Source: Arthrobacter sp. UKPF54-2
Lineage (GTDB): Bacteria; Actinomycetota; Actinomycetes; Actinomycetales; Micrococcaceae
Direction of reading: 5' to 3'
Assembly (NCBI RefSeq): GCF_007858535.1
Contig: NZ_CP040174.1
Location: 1,674,001 to 1,738,000 of the forward strand
DNA: 64,000 bases
Part shown: positions 16,599 to 25,192 of the stretch, piece after piece
Layout of the letters: the number at the start of each line of letters is the position of its first letter
How positions within the stretch are numbered: position 1 is the first letter of the stretch
Notes under the pieces: model-generated
The model's input: the letters and a program-made list of their open reading frames with translations, nothing else
Databases searched by the model: none
Told to the model about the DNA's origin: nothing
Made by a program: the position numbers and the translations under genes

Positions 16599-19346
16599 AT
16601 GCCACAGCTCGAAACCCGGGAGGCCGCCTCCCCGCCCCTGACCATCGCCGACGCCGCTCAGACCGACGCGGCCAGGGTGCTTGCCCGCCTGGGGTCGGGC
16701 GCGCGCGGGCTGGACCACGCCGAAGCGGCGGAGCGGCTTGCGGTGCTGGGGCCGAACGCGGTCCGCACCCACGAGGCAAGCGGCTGGTCCGTGCTGGGCA
16801 GGCAGTTCCGCAGCCCCATCCTGATCCTGCTGCTCGTCACCGCCGGGCTCTCGCTCTTCCTCGGGGATGCCACCAACTCGATCGTGATCGGGGTCATCCT
16901 GCTCGTCAGCGTGGGCCTGGGCTTCAGCAACGAATTCCGGGCCGAACGGGCGGCCGAGGCCCTGCATTCGCGGGTCACGCACACCGCCGTCGTGCTCCGG
17001 GACGGGACCGCCCGCGAGGTGAACGTCACCGCCCTGGTGCCCGGCGACGTCGTGCAGCTGGGGCTCGGAGCCATCATCCCGGCGGACCTGCGGCTGCTGG
17101 CCGTCAAGGACCTGCTCTGCGACGAGAGCATCCTGACGGGGGAGTCGCTGCCGGTCGGCAAGGATCCCGCCCCGGTGGCCGGCGGGGTCGCACTGGGCGA
17201 CCTGACATCGTGCCTGTTCATGGGCACCGTGATCCAGTCCGGCGGCTGCACCGGGGTGGTGGTGGCAACCGGGGCCCGGGCGGAATTCGGCCGGATCGCA
17301 CTGGGCCTGGGCGAGCGGCAGCCGCAGACCGAGTTCCAGCTCGGGCTCAAGCGCTTCTCCTTCCTGCTGCTGCAGGTCGCCATCGGGCTGACCTCGCTCA
17401 TCTTCATCGCGAACCTGCTGCTCCAGCGCCCGGTGATCGAATCCCTGCTGTTCTCCCTGGCCATCGCCGTGGGGATCACCCCGCAGCTCCTGCCCGCCGT
17501 CGTCAGCACCAGCCTCGCCACGGGCACCCGGCAGCTGGCCAAACGCAGGGTGCTGGTCAAACGCCTGGTCTGCATCGAGGACCTCGGCGACATGGACATT
17601 CTGGTCACGGACAAGACCGGGACCCTGACGGAGGGCCGGATCAGCTTCACCGCGGCCCTACCGGTGGCCGGCGGCGTGTCAGCGGAGCAGCTGTTCACCC
17701 TCGGGCTGCTCGCCACCGAGGCGGACTACGCGGAGGCGAAGCGTTCCGTGATCGGGCAGAACCCGCTGGACGCCGCACTCTGGGAGTCCCCGCAGGCCGC
17801 GGCCTTCGAACCCGCCCGCTTCGAACGGCTCGACGTGATCGATTTCGACCACCAGCGCCGGCGGACCAGCGTGCTGGTCCGCGACGCCGGCGGCCCCGCC
17901 CGGATCATCACCAAGGGCTCGCCGGAGGACGTGCTGGCCCTGTGTGGCGCCACGCCGGCCGCGGTGCAGGCCCTGCTGGATGAACAGTTCGACGCCGGCT
18001 CCCGGGTTGTGGCGGTGGCGACCAGGGACGCGGCCGGGCTGGAGGACATGTCACAGGCCGACGAAAAGGATCTGGCCCTGGCCGGGTTCCTGGTCTTCCT
18101 CGACAAGCCCAAGGCCAATGCGCGGGAGTCCCTGGACCGGCTCGAGGCGCTGGGCATCACGGTCAAGATCGCCACCGGGGACAACGCCAAGGTGGCGGAG
18201 CGGGTCTGCGACGAGCTCGGGGTGCTCTCCGGCGGGACCATCACCGGCGCCGAGGCGGAGGCCATGTCCGATCCGGAGCTCAGCGCCGCCGCCCGCGAGG
18301 CCAGCATCTTCGCCCGCGTCTCGCCGGAGCAGAAGGCCCGGATCATCCGGCTGCTGCGCCAGAGCGGCGGAGCCGTCGGGTTCATGGGCGACGGCGTGAA
18401 CGATGCGCTCGCGCTGCACCAGGCGGACATCGGCATCTCCGTGGACAGCGCTACGGACGTCGCCAAGGACGCCGCCGACGTCGTGCTCCTCGACAAGGAC
18501 CTCGGCGTGCTGGCCGACGGCGTGATGGAGGGCCGGCGGATCTTCGCCAACACGATCAAGTACGTGCTGATGGGCACCTCCAGCAACTTCGGCAACATGT
18601 TCAGCGCGGCGACGGCGTCCGTGGTGCTCAGCTTCCTGCCGATGTTGCCCGGCCAGATCCTGCTCAACAACCTGCTCTACGACACCGGCCAGTTGGCCAT
18701 CCCCGGCGACCGGGTGGACAAGGAACAGCTGCTGGCCCCGGCCCACTGGAACATCGCCTTCATCCGGCGCTTCATGTTTCTCTTTGGCCCCATCAGCTCC
18801 GTCTTCGACTTCGCGACGTTCGCCTTGATGCTGTTCGTCTTCGACGCTGTCCCGGGGGAGTTCCGGGCCGGCTGGTTCATCGAGTCCATCGCCACCCAGA
18901 CGCTGATCATCTTCGCGATCCGGACCCGCCGGGTCCCCTTCCTCCGCAGCCGCCCCTCGCTCGGACTCCTGTGCGCCTCGCTGGGCGTGGTGGCCCTGGG
19001 GGTGTTCCTGCCGCTGTCCCCGCTCGCCGGTGTGCTGGGCTTCGATCCGTTGCCGGTGCCCTTCTTCCTGGCTCTGCTGGGCATGACCGTGGTGTACCTG
19101 GTGCTGGTGGAGATTGCCAAGCAGTGGTTCTTCTCCCGTGCCGCCCAGCAGCCCGCGGTGCCTGTACTGCCGCGGGTCCGCCGCCGGGGCAAGGACCACC
19201 ACGTGGCCCGGCGCGCGGCACGCTTCAGTACGACGAACGCCGCCACGGCGCACGCCCGCCGGGCACCGTTGGCGCCCCGCCGGGGCAGGCCGGGCCGGGG
19301 CAAGCGAAACCGGGTACAAGGGCCCTCACATCCACGGAACTCCTGA
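16599..19346 (+). CDS. mgtA: Magnesium-transporting P-type ATPase, MgtA type
   Basis: A 915-residue P-type ATPase of the P3B class that moves Mg2+ inward at the cost of ATP. Seen are the actuator motif LTGES, the phosphorylated Asp near residue 338 (TDKTGTLTEG), KGSPEDVL in the nucleotide domain and the hinge GDGVNDALAL. The C-terminal membrane part with NNLLYDTGQLAIPGDRVDK is diagnostic of MgtA/MgtB. A basic C-terminal extension of about 50 residues is unusual. The ATG at 16599 has GGACGG upstream. No mgtC lies nearby, and no obvious Mg2+ leader could be identified in the 256 bases upstream. Confidence 0.92.
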   Translation: MPQLETREAASPPLTIADAAQTDAARVLARLGSGARGLDHAEAAERLAVLGPNAVRTHEASGWSVLGRQFRSPILILLLVTAGLSLFLGDATNSIVIGVILLVSVGLGFSNEFRAERAAEALHSRVTHTAVVLRDGTAREVNVTALVPGDVVQLGLGAIIPADLRLLAVKDLLCDESILTGESLPVGKDPAPVAGGVALGDLTSCLFMGTVIQSGGCTGVVVATGARAEFGRIALGLGERQPQTEFQLGLKRFSFLLLQVAIGLTSLIFIANLLLQRPVIESLLFSLAIAVGITPQLLPAVVSTSLATGTRQLAKRRVLVKRLVCIEDLGDMDILVTDKTGTLTEGRISFTAALPVAGGVSAEQLFTLGLLATEADYAEAKRSVIGQNPLDAALWESPQAAAFEPARFERLDVIDFDHQRRRTSVLVRDAGGPARIITKGSPEDVLALCGATPAAVQALLDEQFDAGSRVVAVATRDAAGLEDMSQADEKDLALAGFLVFLDKPKANARESLDRLEALGITVKIATGDNAKVAERVCDELGVLSGGTITGAEAEAMSDPELSAAAREASIFARVSPEQKARIIRLLRQSGGAVGFMGDGVNDALALHQADIGISVDSATDVAKDAADVVLLDKDLGVLADGVMEGRRIFANTIKYVLMGTSSNFGNMFSAATASVVLSFLPMLPGQILLNNLLYDTGQLAIPGDRVDKEQLLAPAHWNIAFIRRFMFLFGPISSVFDFATFALMLFVFDAVPGEFRAGWFIESIATQTLIIFAIRTRRVPFLRSRPSLGLLCASLGVVALGVFLPLSPLAGVLGFDPLPVPFFLALLGMTVVYLVLVEIAKQWFFSRAAQQPAVPVLPRVRRRGKDHHVARRAARFSTTNAATAHARRAPLAPRRGRPGRGKRNRVQGPSHPRNS

Positions 19347-19479
19347 CAGATAGTGGGAGAAAGCGGCCGACCGCTCCGATGCCCATGCTGCTCCGGTGTC
19401 CAGCCTCCTCCGATGCCCAGCCCGCGGAGCACATCACCCCAGGGCCCGTCGGCCGGCGCCCGATTGGAAAGCCAAGACG

Positions 19480-20826
19480 ATGAGCATTTTTGAAGACAGG
19501 GTCGACGCCGGGCGGCAGCTGGGGCGGCGTTTGGCGGACCTTCGCGGCAAGGACATCGTGGTCCTTGGCCTTCCGCGCGGCGGGGTACCGGTGGCGTTCG
19601 AGGTTGCCGCCGCGCTGGATGCGCCCCTGGACGTGATCGTCGTGCGCAAGCTCGGACTGCCGTACCAGCCCGAGCTCGCCATGGGGGCGATCGGCGAGGG
19701 CGGCGCCCGGGTTTTGGAGGAGCATGTGCTGGCCCAGGCCCGGGTCAGTGACGCGGAACTGCAGGCCGCCGAAGACCACGAGCGGGCCGTGCTCGAAAAC
19801 CGGGTGGCACGGTTCCGGAAGGGCCGCACCCGCCAGGACCTGACCGGGCGCATCGCCGTGATCGTCGACGACGGCATCGCCACCGGCTCCACCGCCCGGG
19901 TGGCCTGCCGGATTGCCCGCAAACTGGGGGCCGCGAGGGTCATCCTGGCGGTGCCGGTTGCCCCGGCCGACACCCTCGCAAGCCTGAGCGAACCCGACGA
20001 GGTGGTCTGCCTGGCCACGCCCCGGCAGTTTTCCGCCGTCGGCTACCACTACCGAGACTTCTCACCCACCGAGGACGACGAGGTGATCCAGTTGCTCGAC
20101 GCCGCCGCCCGGCGGCTGCTGGATTCGCCGCCGGCCGGGGCCACTGCGGTCACCGAGGACCCCGCGGAGTTCGATGAAGAGGTGGAGATTCCGTCCCGGG
20201 GAGTCCGGCTGCAGGGCCAGCTGCACCTTCCGGTGCCGGCCCGGGCCGTGGTGCTTTTTGCCCACGGGAGCGGCAGCAGCAGGCACAGCCCGCGGAACCG
20301 GTTTGTGGCCAGCGTCCTGCAGCGCGCCGGCCTGGGCACCCTGCTGCTGGACCTGCTCACGCCGGCGGAGGAGCGCAACCGCGCCAACGTCTTCGACATC
20401 GAGCTGCTGGCCCGCCGGCTGTCCTCGGCCACCGACTGGCTGGCCACCCGCACGGACACCGCATCATGCGCGATCGGCTACTTCGGCGCGAGCACCGGGG
20501 CGGGGGCCGCGCTGTGGTCCGCGTCCGAACCCTCCGCCCGGGCGTCCGCCGTGGTCTCCCGCGGCGGACGCCCAGACCTGGCCGGTCCGCGGCTCTCCGC
20601 CGTGCGGGCGCCGACGCTGCTGATCGTGGGCAGCTTCGACTACGAGGTGCTGGAGCTGAACCGCAAGGCCAAGGCCATGATGCGGTGCCCCAACCAGCTG
20701 GCCGTGGTCCAGGGCGCCACCCACCTGTTCGAGGAGCCCGGGACGCTGGCCGCGGCGGCCATCCTGGCCCGGGACTGGTTTGCGAAGTACCTGCTGCCCG
20801 AGACCGAACCGCCCCGCAAGGAGTGA
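19480..20826 (+). CDS. Phosphoribosyltransferase-dienelactone hydrolase fusion
   Basis: A 448-residue two-domain protein. Residues 1-210 form a PRTase-like domain with the PRPP loop IVDDGIATGST and the N-terminal LGLPRGGVPVAFEVA. Residues about 225-440 form an alpha/beta hydrolase of the dienelactone hydrolase type (FAHGSGSSRHSPRNRFVA, IGYFGASTGAGAALW with the Ser nucleophile, VGSFDYEVLELN and GATHLFEE). Proteins with this fusion occur in many bacteria but have no assigned reaction. The start at 19480 follows GGAAAG weakly. It is followed at 2 bases by the DUF302 gene. Confidence 0.88.
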   Translation: MSIFEDRVDAGRQLGRRLADLRGKDIVVLGLPRGGVPVAFEVAAALDAPLDVIVVRKLGLPYQPELAMGAIGEGGARVLEEHVLAQARVSDAELQAAEDHERAVLENRVARFRKGRTRQDLTGRIAVIVDDGIATGSTARVACRIARKLGAARVILAVPVAPADTLASLSEPDEVVCLATPRQFSAVGYHYRDFSPTEDDEVIQLLDAAARRLLDSPPAGATAVTEDPAEFDEEVEIPSRGVRLQGQLHLPVPARAVVLFAHGSGSSRHSPRNRFVASVLQRAGLGTLLLDLLTPAEERNRANVFDIELLARRLSSATDWLATRTDTASCAIGYFGASTGAGAALWSASEPSARASAVVSRGGRPDLAGPRLSAVRAPTLLIVGSFDYEVLELNRKAKAMMRCPNQLAVVQGATHLFEEPGTLAAAAILARDWFAKYLLPETEPPRKE

Positions 20827-20828
20827 CC

Positions 20829-21242
20829 ATGAACTACACCTACACCGTTGCCGTGCCGCTCAGCTGGGCGGACGCCGTCGAGAAGACCCGCACCGCGCTG
20901 GCGGGCCAGGGCTTCGGGATCCTCTCCGAAATCAACGTCCGCAACACCTTTGCGGCCCAGCTCGGCGAGGAGGCGGCGCAGGCCCTGGGCGACTACGTGA
21001 TCCTGGGGGCCTGCAACCCGCAGCTGGCGAGCCGGGCCCTGGCGGCCGAACCGGAAATGGGGGCCCTGCTGCCGTGCAACGTGGTGGTCCGGCGGGCTCC
21101 GGGGGCGGCGGAGACGACGGTGGACGTGATCGACCCGCAGACCATGGTGCAGCTCAGCGGCAGCCCGGCGGTCCGTGAGGTGGCGGACGACGCCGGCACC
21201 CGGCTCCGCGCCGTCGTGGCCCAGCTGGCGGGGGACACGTAG
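20829..21242 (+). CDS. DUF302 family protein
   Basis: A 137-residue protein. VEKTRTALAGQGFGILSEIN, LGDYVILGACNPQLASRAL and PCNVVVRRAP are typical of DUF302. The function is unknown; homologues often lie beside metal or sulfur-stress genes. AAGGAG overlapping the preceding stop provides its ribosome site, so it is co-translated with the fusion protein. Confidence 0.9.
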   Translation: MNYTYTVAVPLSWADAVEKTRTALAGQGFGILSEINVRNTFAAQLGEEAAQALGDYVILGACNPQLASRALAAEPEMGALLPCNVVVRRAPGAAETTVDVIDPQTMVQLSGSPAVREVADDAGTRLRAVVAQLAGDT

Positions 21243-21258
21243 GGAGCGCTGCTTGATT

Positions 21259-21948
21259 CTAGGTGCCGTGCACCTTGCGCGCGCCGCCCCGGCGGGCGCG
21301 GTAGGCATAGACCAGCAGGGCGATCCCGGCCACGATCATGCCGGCAGGGACGGCGAAGTCCAGGGCAATGAGCGCCGCCGTGGCCTGCAGGGCGAAAATT
21401 GCGCCGAGCACGCCGAGGGCTGCGGCTGGAATCAACGGCCACTTCATCCGGCCCTGGTGCTCTGAAGGCCCGTCGGACAGCCGCACCCGGACCAGGGACA
21501 GCAGGCCGAACGTGGCTGCCAGGCCCAGGAACAGGACGGCGGCGACGGCGGTGCCGGGCAGCCCCGGCGGGAGGGCCACAATGACTGCCAGCGTCAACAT
21601 CACCCCGCACGGGATCAGGGCCCACCAGTTGCCCCGTTCGCGCAGGTAGACCGCGGCGAATCCGGCCGCCATAAAGAGGAAGAGGTAGGACCCGCCGCCG
21701 TCGCCGGGGGAGAGCTGCGTGGCGGTGATGACCGCGGCCAGGCCCAGGAACACCGAGCCCGGGATGGCCGCCCACCAGTTCTCCCGGCTTCGGACGAACA
21801 GGGACACGAACACCAGCCCCACCGCGGTGAAAATCAGCGGCGGCAGGAACGCGGCGATCTTGAAGACGCCGAGCAGGTCCAGCAGCAACAGGCCGCCGAC
21901 CGTCATCAGGACAATGCCCGCGACAATACTTGTCTTTGCCGATTTCAC
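21259..21948 (-). CDS. Multi-spanning membrane protein, unknown
   Basis: A 229-residue protein with about eight short hydrophobic segments, two of them containing RENWWAAIPGSVFLG and RGNWWALIPCGVML, an internal duplication around a conserved NWWA.IP. The C-terminal tail is basic (ARRGGARKVHGT). GTG 21948 has GGGAGG upstream. It resembles DUF5668/LiaF-type small membrane modules only in general shape. No function is assigned. Confidence 0.75.
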   Translation of the reverse strand: MKSAKTSIVAGIVLMTVGGLLLLDLLGVFKIAAFLPPLIFTAVGLVFVSLFVRSRENWWAAIPGSVFLGLAAVITATQLSPGDGGGSYLFLFMAAGFAAVYLRERGNWWALIPCGVMLTLAVIVALPPGLPGTAVAAVLFLGLAATFGLLSLVRVRLSDGPSEHQGRMKWPLIPAAALGVLGAIFALQATAALIALDFAVPAGMIVAGIALLVYAYRARRGGARKVHGT

Positions 21949-22044
21949 CGTTGGCCTCCCGGAATCCGGCGGGCGGCCTCGCCGCTCGGTTATTTCAGGC
22001 TATGACGCCCCGGGGAGCCGCCGTAGGGCACAAAGCCCCCGCCC

Positions 22045-22794
22045 TCAGCGCCCCCGGCGACGACGGCTGCGGGGGCGGCGGCGCTCGACTCGGGCGCGGA
22101 TGCCCAGCAGCATCCGGCGCTCCATCAGGAACTGCAACGGCTCAAGCACCACCCGCAGCGGGATGCCCAGCGGCAGCGGCGAGTAGTCATAGCGCGTCCT
22201 CGCCAGCAGCCGGGTGCTGCGGGCGCCGAGGGGCTGCAGGACAAACGTCCAGCCGGCTTCCAGGCGGGGACCGCTCACGCGCCGTCCGTCCCAGGCGCCA
22301 TCCCCGGCAGGCTGCCCGGTGCGCGGGTCCAGGGTTCCGCCGAGGGCCAGCACCCTCTCGGGTTCAAGCCGCCGGACCGGAATGCCGCCGCTGGCGGAGA
22401 ACGGGATGATGTCGCCGACGGCAAGCTGCTGGAACTCCGGGAGGATCCGGTCGGCGCTGTGCATGCCGAGGCCGGCCGCATTCTCCAGGGCGTCGTAGCT
22501 GTACATCCCGCCGCGACCGGCACCGAGCTGGACCAGCCACGGCCACACGGCCGCCGGCGGGGCGGCGATGCTCACGGCCCGCGTGCTCTGCAGCCGGGGC
22601 GTCGGAACCAGTTCATCGCCCGCCAGCGGGCCCGCGGCTTCCTGTGCGGTCGCGCCCCAGTTCAGCAGGCGCGGCCGGACGGCGAGGACGTAGCCCGCGG
22701 CCGCAGCCGCGGCGCCAAGGGCTGCCAGCGGGCCTTTCCATCCGGCCGGTCGCTGCGCGCGGGGCGCGGCGCGGCCGATCCGGCCTGAGCTCAT
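22045..22794 (-). CDS. SRPBCC-like membrane-anchored protein
   Basis: A 249-residue protein with one N-terminal TM helix (about 19-42) and a soluble part that opens TRAVSIAAPPAAVWPWLVQLG, the usual entry to a START/SRPBCC lipid- or ligand-binding fold. GGMYSYDALENAAGLGMHSA is a feature of this actinobacterial subgroup. The C-terminus is very Arg-rich. Its ATG overlaps the stop of the upstream universal stress protein (ATGA), so the two are coupled. The ligand is unknown. Confidence 0.78.
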   Translation of the reverse strand: MSSGRIGRAAPRAQRPAGWKGPLAALGAAAAAAGYVLAVRPRLLNWGATAQEAAGPLAGDELVPTPRLQSTRAVSIAAPPAAVWPWLVQLGAGRGGMYSYDALENAAGLGMHSADRILPEFQQLAVGDIIPFSASGGIPVRRLEPERVLALGGTLDPRTGQPAGDGAWDGRRVSGPRLEAGWTFVLQPLGARSTRLLARTRYDYSPLPLGIPLRVVLEPLQFLMERRMLLGIRARVERRRPRSRRRRGR

Positions 22795-23255
22795 TCGCCC
22801 GGCTGGCCGTCGCGGGAATCCTGGCCGACCACCAGCACCGGGCAGTGGGCGTGGGCCGCGCAGGCGCCGCTGACCGAACCCATAACCTGGGCGAGGAAGC
22901 CGCCCTGTCCGCGCCGGCCGACCACCAGCAGCTGGGCATCCTTGCTCTCTTCGATCAGCACCTTGGCCGGCGGTCCGAATTTGACCTGGCGGGTGAGCCG
23001 CTCCGGGCGTGCGTCCCCGAAGGCCCGTTCCAGGGACTGCTCCACGAGGCGCTTCGCGGTTTCCTCAAGCTCTTCGGTGGAGGCGGTGCGCTCCTCCGGC
23101 AGGTGGGATGCGAGGAAAAGATCCGAGGTGCCCAGGCACGTGATGACCTCCAGCGGGGCGTTCAGGCTGGAGGCCATGCGCCCGGCGAACCGGAGCGCCG
23201 TCGTCGAAAATTCCGAGCCGTCCACGCCCACGACTACCCGCTGATCTCCGCTCAT
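22791..23255 (-). CDS. Universal stress protein (UspA family)
   Basis: A 154-residue single-domain Usp. VVVGVDGSEFSTTALRFAG at the start and LLVVGRRGQGGF..VMGSVSGACAAHAHCPVLVV at the end give the ATP-binding motif GxxGxGG plus a Ser. It probably binds ATP and is induced in dormancy or stress in this group of bacteria. ATG 23255 is preferred to a GTG 3 codons upstream. It overlaps the downstream SRPBCC-like gene by 4 bases. Confidence 0.92.
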   Translation of the reverse strand: MSGDQRVVVGVDGSEFSTTALRFAGRMASSLNAPLEVITCLGTSDLFLASHLPEERTASTEELEETAKRLVEQSLERAFGDARPERLTRQVKFGPPAKVLIEESKDAQLLVVGRRGQGGFLAQVMGSVSGACAAHAHCPVLVVGQDSRDGQPGE

Positions 23256-23406
23256 GGCTTCCACCTTTCCGGGTCGCCCCGGCAGTGCCTAGGGCCAAAG
23301 GTCACCGCGGCCCGGGGCGGGTGCTCGGGCCGCCTGGGGTGCACCGCGGCCGCCCGCCGTTCTAGGCTGGGGGGAGCGCAGCCAACCGACCACCGAGGAG
23401 ACCCTG

Positions 23407-24279
23407 ATGAAAATTGCAGTGACCGGAGGAAGCGGAAAACTCGGCAGGAACGTGGTCCGCAGGCTCGGTGACGACGGCCACGAGGTCATCAACCTGGACC
23501 AAGCGGGGGAGCGGGGTCCCGGATTCACCCGGGTGGACCTGCGCGACTACGGCCAGGTGCTGGATGTCATCCTGGGCCTGGACGACCGGCACGCCGGGTT
23601 CGACGCGATCGTGCACCTGGCGGCCATCCCGGCGCCCGGCCTCGCCCCGGACGCGGCGACGTTCGAGAACAATATGCAGGCCACCTACAACGTCTTCCAG
23701 GCAGCACGGCGTGCCGGCATCAAGAAGATCGTCTACGCCTCCAGCGAGACGGTGCTGGGCCTGCCGTTCGACGTCGACCCGCCCTACCTCCCGGTGGACG
23801 AGGAGTATCCTGCCCGCCCGGAGAGCACCTACTCGCTGGTCAAGCACCTGGAGGAGCAGATGGCCATCCAGCTGACCCGCTGGGACCCGGCACTGAGCAT
23901 CACTGGGCTGCGCTTCTCCAACGTGATGGATCCGGTGGACTACGAGGAATTCCCGTCCTTCGACGCCGACGCCCGGCTGCGCAAATGGAACCTCTGGGGC
24001 TACATCGACGGCCGGGACGGCGCGCAGGCCGTGGCCCGGGCGCTGGCCTACACCGAACCCGGGTTCGAGGCGTTCATCATCGCGAACGCGGACACCGTGA
24101 TGAGCCGGCCCAGCAGCGAGCTGGCCGCCGAGGTGTTCCCGAACGTCACGGTGGTCAGGGAACTCGGCGAGCACGAGACGCTGCTCTCGATCGAGAAGGC
24201 CAAGCGGCTCCTCGGCTACGCCCCGGAGCACAGCTGGCGCAACTACCACTCGCTGCGCACCACCCCCACCGAGGACTGA
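23407..24279 (+). CDS. Extended SDR (NAD-dependent epimerase/dehydratase family)
   Basis: A 290-residue Rossmann enzyme. TGGSGKLGRNV binds NAD(P), HLAAIPAPG is the conserved helix, ASSETV and YSLVK give the Ser-Tyr-Lys triad. The C-terminus (KRLLGYAPEHSWRNY) is of sugar-epimerase type. Its place beside a FadR regulator and a sugar-acid operon suggests it oxidises or epimerises a sugar that feeds galactonate or mannonate, for example an aldose or uronate dehydrogenase. The exact reaction cannot be told. GAGGAG precedes the ATG. Confidence 0.88.
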   Translation: MKIAVTGGSGKLGRNVVRRLGDDGHEVINLDQAGERGPGFTRVDLRDYGQVLDVILGLDDRHAGFDAIVHLAAIPAPGLAPDAATFENNMQATYNVFQAARRAGIKKIVYASSETVLGLPFDVDPPYLPVDEEYPARPESTYSLVKHLEEQMAIQLTRWDPALSITGLRFSNVMDPVDYEEFPSFDADARLRKWNLWGYIDGRDGAQAVARALAYTEPGFEAFIIANADTVMSRPSSELAAEVFPNVTVVRELGEHETLLSIEKAKRLLGYAPEHSWRNYHSLRTTPTED

Positions 24280-24317
24280 CCGCAGACGCCACCTGACCCC
24301 GCGCTGCGCTTGGAGGG

Positions 24318-25058
24318 TCAGGTGGCGGCGCGGTCGGGGTGGTGGCTGGACCAGATGTCGCCGATCTCCTCGGTGGACTGCTCCACGATCCTGCGCATGG
24401 CCGCGTGGGCGGCGTCCATCTCGCCGCGCTGGATGGCGCTGGCCACGTCCACGTGCAGCTGGAGTGCCTCATGCTGCGGCAGGTGGGGCATCAGCCCGTG
24501 CTCCGTCCGGCCGGTGAGGACCTCGGCGACGAGGTTGTGCAGCTGGGAAAACATCGGGTTGCCGGAGGCCCGGAGCACGGCGGCGTGGAACGTGATGTCC
24601 AGCCGCAGGAACTCGTCCTGGTCGCCGCGCTGGCCCGCCGCCCAGAGCCGCGCGGCCTGCGCGACGAGGTCGCTGCCGGTGTCCCAGGAGGCCCGCTCGG
24701 CGGCCAGCCGGGCGGCCTGCGGTTCGATTGCGCCGCGCAGTTCGTTCAGGGCGCGCAGCTGGTCGACCCGCCGGGACGAGGCCAGCCGCCAGCGGATCAC
24801 CTGCGGGTCGTAGAGGTTCCAGGACTCCTCCGGCTGCACCACGGTGCCGAGCCGGCGCCGGGATTCCAGCATGCCCATGGAGGCGAGCACCCGGGTTGCC
24901 TCCCGCACCACGGAACGGGACACGCTGTGCTGGGCCTCCAGCTCGTCCAGGCGGAGGATCGAGTGCGGCGCCAGGCTCCCCTCGGCAATGGCGAGCCCCA
25001 GGGTCTGGACGAGCACGGAGTGCAGGTCAGCTGAAGACTCCGCCTTTGGGGTTTGCAT
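24318..25058 (-). CDS. FadR-type GntR regulator of the sugar-acid operon
   Basis: A 246-residue regulator with an N-terminal winged helix (about 12-78; LDELEAQHSVSRSVVREATR) and an FCD domain (ALNELRGAIEPQAARLAAER, FHAAVLRASGNPMF, EALQLHVDVASAI). It is divergent from the ABC importer and galactonate genes, the position of DgoR. It is likely a repressor released by galactonate or a related sugar acid, by analogy with E. coli DgoR. Confidence 0.9.
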   Translation of the reverse strand: MQTPKAESSADLHSVLVQTLGLAIAEGSLAPHSILRLDELEAQHSVSRSVVREATRVLASMGMLESRRRLGTVVQPEESWNLYDPQVIRWRLASSRRVDQLRALNELRGAIEPQAARLAAERASWDTGSDLVAQAARLWAAGQRGDQDEFLRLDITFHAAVLRASGNPMFSQLHNLVAEVLTGRTEHGLMPHLPQHEALQLHVDVASAIQRGEMDAAHAAMRRIVEQSTEEIGDIWSSHHPDRAAT

Positions 25059-25087
25059 GAATAAATCATACGGGTGGGCGCAAGGGG

Positions 25088-25117
25088 TTGTTTAAGTCTG
25101 CTTTATTTCTCTAAGAT
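25088..25117 (+). promoter_or_regulatory. Candidate promoter of the sugar-acid operon
   Basis: TTGTTT (25088-25093) and TAAGAT (25112-25117) are 18 bases apart. An 8-base palindrome GATGCATC at 25138-25145 lies downstream and could be an operator for the divergent FadR-type regulator. Confidence 0.45.
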
Positions 25118-25192
25118 CGCTCCAGAGCAGATGTAAAGATGCATCCGCGGGCGGCTGGAGCTCGATCCGGCCCTGAAGACAAGGGAGTCGTA

